Shown piece by piece: positions 16,361 through 25,372 of a stretch of 64,000 nucleotides of DNA. The translations under genes and the position numbers were made by a program. The notes below the pieces were generated by a model. It saw only the letters and a list, made by a program, of their open reading frames with translations. It ran no database searches and was not told the DNA's origin. Source of the DNA: Tumebacillus amylolyticus (GTDB lineage Bacteria > Bacillota > Bacilli > Tumebacillales > Tumebacillaceae); assembly GCF_016722965.1 (NCBI RefSeq), contig NZ_JAEQNB010000007.1:62001-126000 (forward strand). The letters are read 5' to 3'. Position 1 is the stretch's first letter; each line of letters begins with the position of its first letter.

Positions 16361-18118
16361 TTAAGATTTGGTGTGGGAAGCGTTCGCGCTCAAGCGTTCG
16401 GTAATCCGCTGGTCGGGCGTGACGTAGAGGGTCTTCTGGTTGTCGTAGAGCACGAAGCCCGGCTTGGAGCCGTTGGGCTTCCAGATGTGTTTGACCAGCG
16501 TGTAGTCAACCGGAACTTGGCTGGATTCGCGTCCCTTGGAGAAGTAGGCGGCGAGTTGGGCCGCTTCAAGCAGTGTGGTTTCGGAGAACTCGCGCGCGCG
16601 AATGACGACGTGAGAGCCCGGAATGTCCTTGGTGTGCAGCCATGTGTCGCTGTTGGAGGCGTGCTTCATCGTCAGGAATTCATTTTGCTTGTTGTTCTTG
16701 CCGACGAGGAGCTCGATGCCTTCCGAGGAGAGGTAGCGCTCCGGTTTGATCGGAGTGTTTTTCTCCTTGGGGGCTTTTTTGCCTTTGGGCAGAGGCTTGC
16801 GCTTGATCTTGAGGTAGCCTTCCGCCGCGAGTTCTTCGCGAATTTCTTCGATATCGGTCCACGAAGCGGTCGTCAGTTGTTGAAGCAAGTTCTCCAAGTA
16901 GTTGATCTCCGCAATGGTTTCTTGAATTTGCTCTTGGAGGATCGGGATCGACTTTTTGACTTTGTTGTATTTCTTGAAGCAACTTTGGGCGTTTTCGTTG
17001 GCGCTGTACGCCGGGTCGAGCGGGATCGTGATGTCCGCCATATTCTCGTCATAGAAGTTCTGGACGGTTACTTCTGTCATGCCGCGCTCGATCTGGTGTT
17101 GGTAGGCGGTGATCAACTCGCCGTAGATGCGATGAATCTCCGAAGAGTCCGCTTCTCGAATCTGCTGTTCAAATTTCCCGAGTTTCCCGACGTTGCGTTC
17201 CAATTCGTTGGTGAGCATTCGTTCGAGGTCCTGGGACTTTTGTCGCAGCGTGTCTCGCCAAGACTTCTCGGCGTAGAATTGGTGGATCGCTTCGGAGATG
17301 GAAGCGAATGTTTTTTTCTCCCCGTCGAGATGCGTCAGGTCAAAACAGGAGAACGCCACGGGGCGCTCGTCTTGGTAGACGATCGTCGGCTGGTAGCGGT
17401 GATGGCGGGCGTCCTCGATCAAACCGGCGAAGGCTTGCCATTCGAAGTCCGCATTACCTACTTCTTGCACACGGGCCGCGATCTCCCGAGAGAGCAGGGG
17501 AGAGAGGCCGGTGAAGGAGTTCAACAGAAATTTGTCGTAGGCAAGCTCCGCCGCCGCGCTGCGCAGAGCTTGGAATTCGCCGAAGGAGAGCTCGAACGGG
17601 CTCTTTTTCTCCTGTTCCGGCGGTGCCACATAGGTGCGGCCCGGCAGAACTTCGCGGTGGCGGGACGTGCCGTAGTTGACGTGAACCAGCGAGTCGAGGA
17701 TGCGATTCTCTTGCGGGTCGAGCAAGATCACGTTGGAGTGCCGGCCCATGATCTCGACCACCAGCACGCGCTCCGTCAAGTCGCCCAATTCATCGCGGTT
17801 CTCGACGGCGATATGCAAGATGCGTTCGTTGCCAAGCTGCTCCACGCGGGTAATTCGCCCGCCCTCGCAGTGTTTGCGCAGAAGCATGCAGAACATCGGC
17901 GGTTCGGCAGGGTTCACGCCCTTGTAGTCGTGGGTCAGTTGCGCGCGCGGGTAGGACGGATGTGCCGTCAACAGCAGTTTGTAGTTGTTGCCAAAGCCTC
18001 GAATCTGGAACAGCAGGTCGCGTTCCAACGGTTGGTAGATTTTATCAACCCGCCCTCCGAGGAGCAGGGTGTGCAATTCGTGCGTCACAGCACGGAGTAC
18101 AAGGCCGTCGTATGCCAT
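16361..18118 (-). CDS. rqcH: NFACT protein RqcH, ribosome quality control
   Basis: The 585-residue protein has the NFACT-N domain (MAYDGLVLRAVTHEL; PPMFCMLLRKH; VVEIMGRHSNVILLD), a long central coiled coil (about 270-440) and the NFACT-R domain (HASNSDTWLHTKDIPGSHVV). RqcH binds stalled 50S-peptidyl-tRNA complexes, recruits tRNA-Ala and adds C-terminal alanine tails that mark the peptide for decay; the older name is fibronectin-binding protein FbpA. The position of the DR motif of B. subtilis RqcH reads E98-R99 here. The ATG at 18118 has GAGGTGA upstream. An intrinsic terminator sits in its leader only 23 bases before the start codon. Confidence 0.93.
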   Translation of the reverse strand: MAYDGLVLRAVTHELHTLLLGGRVDKIYQPLERDLLFQIRGFGNNYKLLLTAHPSYPRAQLTHDYKGVNPAEPPMFCMLLRKHCEGGRITRVEQLGNERILHIAVENRDELGDLTERVLVVEIMGRHSNVILLDPQENRILDSLVHVNYGTSRHREVLPGRTYVAPPEQEKKSPFELSFGEFQALRSAAAELAYDKFLLNSFTGLSPLLSREIAARVQEVGNADFEWQAFAGLIEDARHHRYQPTIVYQDERPVAFSCFDLTHLDGEKKTFASISEAIHQFYAEKSWRDTLRQKSQDLERMLTNELERNVGKLGKFEQQIREADSSEIHRIYGELITAYQHQIERGMTEVTVQNFYDENMADITIPLDPAYSANENAQSCFKKYNKVKKSIPILQEQIQETIAEINYLENLLQQLTTASWTDIEEIREELAAEGYLKIKRKPLPKGKKAPKEKNTPIKPERYLSSEGIELLVGKNNKQNEFLTMKHASNSDTWLHTKDIPGSHVVIRAREFSETTLLEAAQLAAYFSKGRESSQVPVDYTLVKHIWKPNGSKPGFVLYDNQKTLYVTPDQRITERLSANASHTKS

Positions 18119-18142
18119 TGGGTAGTCACCTCTTCGAAATGG

Positions 18143-18177
18143 AAAAAAAGGCACTGACTCCCGAGGGGGAGAGTGCC
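18143..18177 (-). terminator. Leader terminator (possible attenuator) in front of rqcH
   Basis: On the minus strand GGCACT-CTCCC pairs with GGGAG-tc-AGTGCC (11 pairs, 2-base bulge, short loop), followed by seven T. The start codon of rqcH is only 23 bases past the T run, leaving room for a ribosome site but no promoter. No minus-strand gene lies upstream. The hairpin must therefore sit inside the rqcH transcript and could stop it early. A second hairpin, GCACAaaTGTGC, lies ~18 bases upstream and shares the GGCAC sequence, so an alternative pairing is possible. Confidence 0.7.
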
Positions 18178-18339
18178 ATTGTTCCTATCTATCCAGCACA
18201 TTTGTGCCTAAAAGTTAGCAGAAAACTAATACAAAAGTCTGCCCCAGAAAAGGCATTCCGACCTATTCCGCCCAAATTCGACAACGGTGTATAGTGAAGA
18301 CAAGGAATTAAATTGAAATTCCGGTAAAGCAAGATTGAA

Positions 18340-18443
18340 CAATCAAAAAAGGCAAACCCGCTCGAAAGACGGGGACGCAAAGCCATGGGTCTTCCTCAAG
18401 CACGAGAATCGTGTGCCGGAGATGATCGCCAGGTTGCTGATTG
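18340..18443 (+). ncRNA. Cyclic di-GMP-I (GEMM) riboswitch aptamer
   Basis: The sequence carries the class I c-di-GMP landmarks in order: P1 arm CAATC, GGCAAACC, a P2 hairpin capped by a GAAA tetraloop (CCCG-c-UC-GAAA-GA-CGGG), GGACGCAAAGCC, a long P3 with a GCACGA-gaa-TCGTGTGC extension, and the closing P1 arm GATTG. P1 closes exactly (18340-18344 with 18439-18443). This matches the Vc2-type aptamer that binds c-di-GMP. It is followed by an intrinsic terminator at 18482-18517 and then the DUF192 gene. Whether ligand turns the gene off or on is not shown; pairing of the aptamer's AGGTT with the terminator's AACCT would favour an off switch. Confidence 0.92.
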
Positions 18444-18481
18444 AGGGACACATCTGCCCACAACCCGAAACAGGGTGGTAG

Positions 18482-18517
18482 AACCTCTGCGCAGCGGCGA
18501 CTGTGTAGAGGTTTTTT
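18482..18517 (+). terminator. Riboswitch expression-platform terminator
   Basis: A fully paired 13-bp stem with two G-U pairs (AACCTCTGCGCAG / CTGTGTAGAGGTT), a 6-base loop and six T lies 39 bases after the aptamer. Confidence 0.9.
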
Positions 18518-18664
18518 CGTACCGAAAAAAAGCACGACCCCCACACCACTACTAGTAATTATTGTGAACATTGTCATTATACCCTTCAAGGTACTGGAAA
18601 TCAAGGTTGCACCAAGGCGGAACCTTTGCAAGTAGAAAATGAGAAAACGAGAGGAGGAATTCAG

Positions 18665-19051
18665 ATGATGGAAGTGTGGAACCAAAGCTTGGGTGTTCGG
18701 TTGGCATGGGAAGTGGAGACGGCGGAGTCGTTCTGGTCGCGGTTGCGCGGATGGATGGGGCGTCGAAATGTCCCGGTGGGAGCGGCGTTGGTGTTTCGAT
18801 CTTGCAACGGGATTCATACGTTTTTTATGAAAGAAGAGATCGACGTGGCGTTCCTCGATGACGAGCATCGCATCGTGCACATGTTGCATCGGGTTCGTCC
18901 GAATACGATCGCTCCTTTTGTTCGCGGGGCGATGCATGTCATCGAGTTCCCGGCGGGGACGTTGTCGGCCAGCGGCACGCAGTTGCGAGATCGGTTGGTG
19001 GTGGAGACAGAGCCGCATTTGTACGCGTTTATGATCGGAAGGGGCGCCTGA
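18665..19051 (+). CDS. DUF192 domain protein under c-di-GMP riboswitch
   Basis: The 128-residue protein matches DUF192: FWSRLRGWMGRR, ALVFRSCNGIHTFFMKEEID, AFLDDEHRIVHMLHRVRP and VIEFPAGTLSASG. Members are small, often exported or membrane-linked proteins of unknown function, and some sit near Flp-type pilus genes. This copy has no signal peptide. AGGAGG is seven bases from the ATG. It is the first gene after the c-di-GMP-I riboswitch and its terminator, 147 bases downstream, so its expression is likely c-di-GMP dependent. A terminator directly follows, so it is probably the only gene controlled. Confidence 0.9.
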   Translation: MMEVWNQSLGVRLAWEVETAESFWSRLRGWMGRRNVPVGAALVFRSCNGIHTFFMKEEIDVAFLDDEHRIVHMLHRVRPNTIAPFVRGAMHVIEFPAGTLSASGTQLRDRLVVETEPHLYAFMIGRGA

Positions 19052-19071
19052 AGGAGGGCGCTCCTTTTTTT
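19040..19071 (+). terminator. Intrinsic terminator after the DUF192 gene
   Basis: The stem AGGGGCGCC / GGGCGCTCCT with one G-U pair overlaps the stop codon and is followed by seven T. Confidence 0.8.
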
Positions 19072-19098
19072 GGTATACTGGTGGGGAGGTGATAACGG

Positions 19099-20556
19099 AT
19101 GTTTCTACAATATAATGCGCTCGGTCAGACCGGCTTGCAGGTCAGTCAGGCCGGGTTTGGTTGCTATCGGGTGGATGTGTCGGTTTCGGAGCATCGGGAG
19201 GCCATGCGCAAGGCGTTGCTTGGCGGTGTGAACGTACTGGATACCAGTTCCAACTACTCGGACGGCGGATCGGAAGAGTTGGTGGGCAAGGTATTGGCCG
19301 AGATGACATCGGCGGGAGAGATCGACCGTGAGCAGGTGGTGGTCGTGTCCAAGGCGGGCTATCTGCAAGGGCATAATTACCGCTTGAGTCAGCAGAGAAA
19401 GCGGGAAGGCATGCCGTTTCTCGATTTGGTGCTGTATGGGGAAGGCTTGGAGCATTGCATCCATCCGGAGTTCTTGGAAGATCAGTTGACGGCGAGTTTG
19501 GAGCGGCTGCAGATGCAGGCGTTGGATGTGTATTTGTTACATAACCCGGAGTATTACTTAGGCTTTGCGAAACAGAACGGGATGCAGTTGGACGAGGCTC
19601 GCGAGGAGTATTACCGCCGGATCGAACTTGCGTTTCGGCATTTGGAAGGAGAAGTGGAGCGCGGGAGAATTCGTTGGTACGGGATTTCTTCGAATACGTT
19701 CCCGGCCCCGGCGGAGGAGTATCTCTTTACCTCGTTGGAGCGAGTTTGGGAGATTGCCGAGTCGATCTCTGACACTCATCACTTCCGCGTGATTCAATTG
19801 CCGATGAATTTGTTGGAGCGCGGCGGTGTCATACAGGCGAACCAATCGAATGGGCAGAGCGTTCTGAAGTTTGCGCGGGACAAAGGCTTAGGGGTGCTGA
19901 TCAACCGCCCGTTGAATGCATTTGTCGCGAACTCGCTCGTGCGTTTGGCAGATCTGCCAATGCCGGATGTCGATGCAGCGGCTTCGGTGACAGAGTTGAT
20001 TGAAAAAGTCGTGGCGGCAGAGGCGCTTTTTCGTCAGGATATCTTGCCGTTGGTCGAGGCGGATGACGAGGTGCGGGCAAGCCTTGCCGACAAGTTGACG
20101 GCAGGGGCGCTTTTGCAAGAACACGGGCGCAAGTTTGCTTCCTTGGATCATTGGCAAGAGGTGGTGCAACAGTTTTTCGTGCCGACGGTTCAAAGTGGTG
20201 TGCAGAAGTTGCTTGAGACTCCGAATTTGCCCCCCGAGGTCGGCGCGTGGTTGGAGGGCTATGTGAACGCCGTGAACGAGACGTTTTTGGCGGTGACGGA
20301 GATGTACAAGCAGCGGGCGGCCGAAGTTTCGCAGGAATTGAAGCGGCGTGTGGCGCAAGCAGACGCCCAATGGGGCGAGGCTGGAACTCTCAGCGGCATG
20401 GCGTTGCGGGCGTTGCGTTCGACAGACGGCGTGTCCTCGGTGCTCGTCGGCATGCGGCGTGAGGCGTACGTGGAGGATGTGTTGGCGGAGTTGCAGGTGC
20501 AAATCGACGTAAAGGATCGGTTTGCAAGTTGGGAGGGATTGGGACAGAAGTTCTGA
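19099..20556 (+). CDS. Aldo/keto reductase family protein, long form
   Basis: The N-terminal ~300 residues form an aldo/keto reductase barrel: catalytic Asp and Tyr in NVLDTSSNYSDGGSE, Lys in VVVSKAGYL, and His in YLLHNPEYY. NADPH-dependent reduction of a carbonyl is the family reaction. At 485 residues it is well over the usual ~320. The extra part is mainly helical, inserted at about residues 290-420, and ends with the family's SVLVGMRREAYVEDVL. GGGAGGTGA precedes the ATG. It is a single gene; the substrate cannot be told. Confidence 0.85.
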   Translation: MFLQYNALGQTGLQVSQAGFGCYRVDVSVSEHREAMRKALLGGVNVLDTSSNYSDGGSEELVGKVLAEMTSAGEIDREQVVVVSKAGYLQGHNYRLSQQRKREGMPFLDLVLYGEGLEHCIHPEFLEDQLTASLERLQMQALDVYLLHNPEYYLGFAKQNGMQLDEAREEYYRRIELAFRHLEGEVERGRIRWYGISSNTFPAPAEEYLFTSLERVWEIAESISDTHHFRVIQLPMNLLERGGVIQANQSNGQSVLKFARDKGLGVLINRPLNAFVANSLVRLADLPMPDVDAAASVTELIEKVVAAEALFRQDILPLVEADDEVRASLADKLTAGALLQEHGRKFASLDHWQEVVQQFFVPTVQSGVQKLLETPNLPPEVGAWLEGYVNAVNETFLAVTEMYKQRAAEVSQELKRRVAQADAQWGEAGTLSGMALRALRSTDGVSSVLVGMRREAYVEDVLAELQVQIDVKDRFASWEGLGQKF

Positions 20557-20589
20557 GGCGCCACATGTAAATTCTGCTCACAACGTGAC

Positions 20590-20637
20590 TTGTCAGGCTT
20601 GGTCTACGCCATAGAGTACAGGCATAGACATGTCTAC
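20590..20637 (+). promoter_or_regulatory. Promoter and perfect palindrome upstream of the Ca2+ ATPase
   Basis: TTGTCA (20590-20595) and TAGAGT (20612-20617) are 16 bases apart. Just downstream is a perfect 12-bp palindrome TAGACATGTCTA (20625-20636). The half-site GTCTAC occurs at 20602-20607 and again at 20632-20637. The arrangement looks like an operator over the start of transcription; the regulator is unknown. Confidence 0.5.
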
Positions 20638-20671
20638 AGGACAAACGATGTGAAAGAAGGGGTGGCACCTG

Positions 20672-23401
20672 GTGCAGAAAAAACTTTGGCACACAATGGA
20701 CGTACAAGACGTACTCCAGCTGCTCTCCGTCTCGCCAAAAGGCCTTGAGAACCAAGAGGCTGACAAACGGCGGGAACAGGTCGGGGAGAACCGACTGAAT
20801 GAGGCAGAGAAGACTTCCTTGTTGACGTTGTTTTTCAATCAATTTCGCGATTTCATGGTCTTGGTGCTGCTGGCCGCCACGCTTGTCTCCGGTCTGCTCG
20901 GTGAACATGCAGATGCGATTACGATCATCGCGATCATTATCGTAAACGGCGTTTTAGGCTTCTTCCAAGAACTGCGGGCCGAGAAATCCCTCGCTTCGCT
21001 CAAACAACTGACCGCCCCCACAGCTACCGTCCTGCGCGATGGAAAAAAAACCTCCATCCCCGCGCTCGACATCGTGCCGGGGGACATCCTCTTCCTTGAA
21101 GCCGGCGACCGTGTCCCGGCTGATGTGCGCGTCCTGGAAAGCGCCTCGCTCGAAGCGGAAGAGTCCGCCCTCACCGGCGAATCGCTCCCGGTTCAAAAAA
21201 GCAACCCCATCATCGGCGACCCGAACGCTACACTCGGGGACCGCAAAAACATGTGCTACATGGGCACGCTGATCACACGCGGCAAAGGCATGGCTGTCGT
21301 CTGTGAAACCGGTATGAACACCGAAATGGGCCTGATCGCCGACTTGATCCAAACGGCCGAAGATACGGAAACGCCGCTCCAACGCCGTCTCGAACAGCTC
21401 GGCAAAATTCTCGTTTACGTTGCGCTTGGCATCACCGCTGTCGTTGTGGCGACCGGCGTTTTTCACGGCAATTCGCTGTACACGATGTTCCTCGCCGGCG
21501 TCTCGCTTGCCGTCGCTGCGATTCCGGAAGGGTTGCCTGCGATCGTCACCGTGGCACTCGCGCTCGGTGTCCAGCGTATGATCAAGCGCAAAGCGATCGT
21601 CCGCAAACTGCCGTCCGTTGAAACGCTCGGTTGCGCGACCGTCATCTGCTCCGACAAAACGGGAACCCTCACGCAAAACAAAATGACCGTTCAACGCGTT
21701 TTCGTCGGCGGTCAATTTTATGAAGTGACAGGAACCGGCTACAACCCCCAAGGCGAGTTCCTCTTTTCCGGCAAAGGAATCGACCCGCATCGCCGCACCG
21801 ACTTGAAACGTTTGCTCGAAGTCTCCGTACTCTGTAACAACGCCTTGCTTACGCAAGACACGTCCAAAAAACATCCCGATTGGATGATCCAAGGCGATCC
21901 GACCGAAGGCGCACTGATGGTCCTCGGGGCCAAAGCGGGTTTGTTTGGAGAAGAGATGGACGCTGCACAACCTCGTTTGGACGAATTGCCGTTTGACTCC
22001 ACTCGCAAGATGATGTCCGTTCTGACACGCGACCAAAAAGGCGAGCTCTACATGCTCACCAAGGGCGCCCCGGACGTTCTGCTCGACCGTTGCGGGTACA
22101 TGTTGATCGACGGCAAAGTGACGCCGCTGACCAACTCGCTTCGCAAAGGAATTCTCAACGCCAACCACGCGATGGGCACCGAAGCGCTGCGCTGCTTGGC
22201 GCTTGCGTACCGCCCGCTGAAACAGGAACAGCAGTTCCATGCACCGGACTCCGAACGCGATCTGGTTTTCATCGGGATGGTCGGGATGATCGACCCGCCG
22301 CGCCCGGAAGTGTACGACGCGATCCAACGTTGCAAAAAAGCGGGCATCAAGACCGTCATGATTACAGGCGACCACCAAGTCACCGCCGAAGCGATTGCTC
22401 GCCAGTTGGGGATCGTGCCCAAGGGCGGTTTGACAGTGAATGGATACGATCTCTATAATATGTCTGATAGAGAGTTGCAAGAGCGCGTCGAGGACATCTA
22501 TGTCTACGCCCGCGTCTCGCCGGAACACAAATTGCGCATCGTCAAAGCCCTGCAAGCCAACGGGCACGTGGTCGCGATGACCGGGGACGGTGTCAACGAC
22601 GCACCGGCGATCAAAGCGGCCGACATCGGGATCTCGATGGGCCAAGGCGGCACCGACGTCGCGAAGGACGCTTCTGCGCTGATCCTCTCCGACGACAACT
22701 TTGCCACCATCGTGGCGGCGATTGAAGAGGGCCGCTCGATCTATGACAACATCCGCAAGTTCATTCGTTATCTTCTCGCGTCGAACGTCGGCGAAATCAT
22801 CACGATGTTCCTCGCGATGATCTTAGCACTGCCGCTGCCGCTCGTCCCGATTCAGATTCTTTGGGTCAACCTCGTCACCGACGGTCTGCCGGCGATTGCG
22901 CTGGGTGTCGACCCGGCGGAGAGAGGGATCATGAACCGTCCGCCGCGCAATGTGCGCGAATCGATTTTTGCCCGAGGTTTGGGCTTTAAGATCCTCTCGC
23001 GCGGGATTCTCATCGGCGTTGCGACCTTGGCTGTGTTCTGGTTCTCGCTCCAAATGGAGCCGGACAATCTGATCAAGGCGCAATCGATGGCGTTCGTCAC
23101 CCTCGTGATGGCACAGCTGATTCACGTGTTCGACTGCCGCTCTGTTGAAGGCGGGATTTTCTCCCGCAACTTGTTTGAGAACAAGTGGCTGATCGGCTCG
23201 GTGCTTTCGTCGGTGGTGTTGCTGTTGGGCGTCATGTACATCCCGGCGTTCCAACCGGTCTTCCGCACGGTGCCGCTCGGCGGTATGGATTGGTTGATCG
23301 TGCTCGTCGCTGCTGCCGTCCCGACTTTCGCACTCGCGGCAGGTCGCGGCGTCAAGAAGCAGAAAAAAACCACGACCAAGATCAATTTCTCCCGTCGCTA
23401 A
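20672..23401 (+). CDS. Calcium-translocating P-type ATPase (type IIA)
   Basis: The 909-residue protein has all P-type ATPase parts: actuator TGESLPV, phosphorylation site [13 protein letters not shown], nucleotide domain [11 protein letters not shown], hinge [17 protein letters not shown], and ten membrane helices. The M4 motif [10 protein letters not shown] and the M6 motif [19 protein letters not shown] put it with SERCA-type Ca2+ pumps, as in B. subtilis YloB. It would export Ca2+ and may be spore-linked as YloB is. GTG at 20672 is the start. The next gene, dapF, follows closely. Confidence 0.92.
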   Translation: MQKKLWHTMDVQDVLQLLSVSPKGLENQEADKRREQVGENRLNEAEKTSLLTLFFNQFRDFMVLVLLAATLVSGLLGEHADAITIIAIIIVNGVLGFFQELRAEKSLASLKQLTAPTATVLRDGKKTSIPALDIVPGDILFLEAGDRVPADVRVLESASLEAEESALTGESLPVQKSNPIIGDPNATLGDRKNMCYMGTLITRGKGMAVVCETGMNTEMGLIADLIQTAEDTETPLQRRLEQLGKILVYVALGITAVVVATGVFHGNSLYTMFLAGVSLAVAAIPEGLPAIVTVALALGVQRMIKRKAIVRKLPSVETLGCATVICSDKTGTLTQNKMTVQRVFVGGQFYEVTGTGYNPQGEFLFSGKGIDPHRRTDLKRLLEVSVLCNNALLTQDTSKKHPDWMIQGDPTEGALMVLGAKAGLFGEEMDAAQPRLDELPFDSTRKMMSVLTRDQKGELYMLTKGAPDVLLDRCGYMLIDGKVTPLTNSLRKGILNANHAMGTEALRCLALAYRPLKQEQQFHAPDSERDLVFIGMVGMIDPPRPEVYDAIQRCKKAGIKTVMITGDHQVTAEAIARQLGIVPKGGLTVNGYDLYNMSDRELQERVEDIYVYARVSPEHKLRIVKALQANGHVVAMTGDGVNDAPAIKAADIGISMGQGGTDVAKDASALILSDDNFATIVAAIEEGRSIYDNIRKFIRYLLASNVGEIITMFLAMILALPLPLVPIQILWVNLVTDGLPAIALGVDPAERGIMNRPPRNVRESIFARGLGFKILSRGILIGVATLAVFWFSLQMEPDNLIKAQSMAFVTLVMAQLIHVFDCRSVEGGIFSRNLFENKWLIGSVLSSVVLLLGVMYIPAFQPVFRTVPLGGMDWLIVLVAAAVPTFALAAGRGVKKQKKTTTKINFSRR

Positions 23402-23435
23402 GAGGTTGAACCTCCTCAGGAGGCTTCTGCACTTC

Positions 23436-24272
23436 ATGAAATTCACAAAAATGCATGGTCTCGGCAATGACTTCGCGGTCGTTGCCGAGTTTTTGTCCGT
23501 TCCGGAGTCTGTGTCCGATCTTGCGAAAAACGTCTGCGACCGTCACTTCGGTGTCGGTGCCGACGGCTTGGTGTTCATCTTGCCAAGTCAAATTGCAGAG
23601 TTCCGCATGCGCATCTTCAATTCTGACGGGAGCGAGTCGGAGCAGTGCGGCAACGCCGTGCGTTGTGTCGGCAAGTACCTCTATGAAAGCGGCCGCACCC
23701 ACTCTACCACCGTTACGTTGGAGACCGGCGCGGGCCTGCAAACGCTGGAGTTGCACGTATCGGAAGGTCTCGTCTCCCACGTCACGGTGGACATGGGCGA
23801 GCCGAAACTTGAAGGAGCGGTGATTCCGACCACGCTGTCCGGGGAAACGGTCATCGAGCACGCGATTTCGATCGCATCCGGTCACAACTATGAATTCACC
23901 GGCGTCTCGATGGGGAACCCGCATGCGGTCATCTTCGTGGATTCGTTGGCAGACGTTGACCTGCACCACGTCGGGCCGCAACTTGAGACGCATCCGTACT
24001 TCCCGCGCAAAACCAACGTCGAGTTCGTCGAAGTTCACGCTCCAAACGAAGTCACGATGCACGTCTGGGAACGCGGGGCGGGCGAAACGCTTGCTTGCGG
24101 GTCGGGTGCTTGTTCCGTCGGAGTTGCGGGTGTGTTAACGTCTCGTACGGAGCGTCGTGTCACCGTCCATCTCAAAGGCGGCGACCTGCTGATCGATTGG
24201 AAAGAAGTCGACAACCGCGTCTACATGACAGGTCCGGCCGCCAAGGTCTACGAAGGAACTTGGCTTCTGTAA
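23436..24272 (+). CDS. dapF: Diaminopimelate epimerase
   Basis: The 278-residue enzyme converts LL- to meso-diaminopimelate for lysine and peptidoglycan synthesis. The opening KFTKMHGLGNDFAV and both catalytic cysteines are present: QCGNAVRC (about C71) and ACGSGACSVG (about C221). The start at 23436 is set by homology; upstream in-frame codons encode a non-family stretch. AGGAGG lies 13 bases before it. It is downstream of the Ca2+ ATPase by 34 bases and may be co-transcribed. Confidence 0.95.
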   Translation: MKFTKMHGLGNDFAVVAEFLSVPESVSDLAKNVCDRHFGVGADGLVFILPSQIAEFRMRIFNSDGSESEQCGNAVRCVGKYLYESGRTHSTTVTLETGAGLQTLELHVSEGLVSHVTVDMGEPKLEGAVIPTTLSGETVIEHAISIASGHNYEFTGVSMGNPHAVIFVDSLADVDLHHVGPQLETHPYFPRKTNVEFVEVHAPNEVTMHVWERGAGETLACGSGACSVGVAGVLTSRTERRVTVHLKGGDLLIDWKEVDNRVYMTGPAAKVYEGTWLL

Positions 24273-24277
24273 AAGAG

Positions 24278-24308
24278 AAGGGCGCCTCCTTTGGCGAGCT
24301 TTTTTGCC
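24278..24308 (+). terminator. Weak terminator-like hairpin after dapF
   Basis: An AAG..CGCC / GGCG..CTT stem with a 2-base mismatch is followed by six T. It is a weaker hairpin than the others here. Confidence 0.5.
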
Positions 24309-24327
24309 GGGGCAGGTGCCTTTTTGC

Positions 24328-24356
24328 TTGCATCTTCGCGAGAAATTGCGTAATAT
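24328..24356 (+). promoter_or_regulatory. Sigma-A promoter of yicC-remA
   Basis: TTGCAT and TAATAT are separated by exactly 17 bases, 58 bases before the yicC start. Confidence 0.65.
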
Positions 24357-24413
24357 GAGCAGGAAAAGCCCGAAAAACGGCGAAAACTAGAGGGCGAAAG
24401 AAGGGAATCTCCT

Positions 24414-25292
24414 ATGATCAAGAGTATGACCGGATATGGCCGTGCCGAAGTCTTGCAGGACGGCTACCGCATTCTCGTTGAGATCAAGGCGGTCAACCAT
24501 CGCTACGCCGAAGTTGTCGTCCGCCTGCCGCGTGAATACTTGCAATTCGAAGACGGGATGAAAAAAGCCGTCTCCGAACGCATCTCCCGCGGAAGGCTTG
24601 ACGTGTTTCTGACCGTCGAGCGCACAGGGCCTCTTGGTCGTGCCGTTACTGTGGATCTAGAACTGGCTATGCAACTCAAACGTGCGGCCGATGAGTTGGC
24701 TGCCCATCTTGGGCTTTCCGAGACCCTTCAGTTGGAACAAATCTTGAAGCAACCCGGTGTCCTGAGCGTTGCGGAAGCGGTGGAGAACCCTGAGGAATTG
24801 GGGAACTTGCTGCTCGCCTGCACGGCACAGGCTGCCGACAACCTCGTGGAGATGCGCGAACGCGAAGGACAACGCCTCTACCACGACTTTGTGGCGCGCC
24901 TTGAGAAGTTGCGCGGATTCACCTCCCGCATCGAAGAGCGCAGTCCCGTCGTCGTGGCCGAGTACCGCGAACGGTTGGAGAAACGGTTGCGAGATTTGCT
25001 GGACGGGCAAGGGGTCGAAGAGGGGCGTCTGCTGACAGAGGTCGCGGTCTTTGCAGATCGTGCGAGCATCGCAGAGGAATTGGTGCGACTGACGAGCCAC
25101 TTCGAGCAGTTTTTACACATTGCAGAAGCTCCGGAGCCGGTTGGACGCAAGCTCGATTTTTTGGTGCAGGAGATGAACCGGGAAGTGAACACGATAGGTT
25201 CAAAAGCCAATGATTTGGGGATCGCCCAACTCGTCGTGGAAGCGAAGAGTTTGCTGGAGCAGATCCGCGAACAAGTACAAAACATCGAGTAA
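24414..25292 (+). CDS. yicC: YicC/YloC family endoribonuclease
   Basis: The 292-residue protein begins MIKSMTGYGRAEV and ends with MNREVNTIGSKANDLGI and the family's closing VEAKSLLEQIREQVQNIE. These are the hallmarks of the YicC family, shown in E. coli to be an endoribonuclease that promotes RNA decay. In Bacillales it sits just before remA and gmk, as here. GAAGGGA precedes the ATG. It has its own promoter. Confidence 0.93.
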   Translation: MIKSMTGYGRAEVLQDGYRILVEIKAVNHRYAEVVVRLPREYLQFEDGMKKAVSERISRGRLDVFLTVERTGPLGRAVTVDLELAMQLKRAADELAAHLGLSETLQLEQILKQPGVLSVAEAVENPEELGNLLLACTAQAADNLVEMREREGQRLYHDFVARLEKLRGFTSRIEERSPVVVAEYRERLEKRLRDLLDGQGVEEGRLLTEVAVFADRASIAEELVRLTSHFEQFLHIAEAPEPVGRKLDFLVQEMNREVNTIGSKANDLGIAQLVVEAKSLLEQIREQVQNIE

Positions 25293-25372
25293 GCACGAGC
25301 CAGACCGTATTTTCAAGAGCCGGAATGGTAAAAATGCAAGGCAGAGAGTTGTGATTTTAGGAGGAATGGGTT

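Noticed and set aside
16373-18157. 594-codon open frame on the plus strand opposite rqcH
   Set aside because: It lies fully antisense to a gene with clear family motifs, has no ribosome site, and its peptide shows no family pattern. GC-biased codons in rqcH keep the opposite frame open.
18441-18635. Small frame after the riboswitch considered as the controlled gene
   Set aside because: It starts inside the riboswitch before its terminator and has no ribosome site; DUF192 has a strong one.
20954-22645. 563-codon minus-strand open frame within the Ca2+ ATPase gene
   Set aside because: Antisense shadow of a P-type ATPase with all motifs intact.
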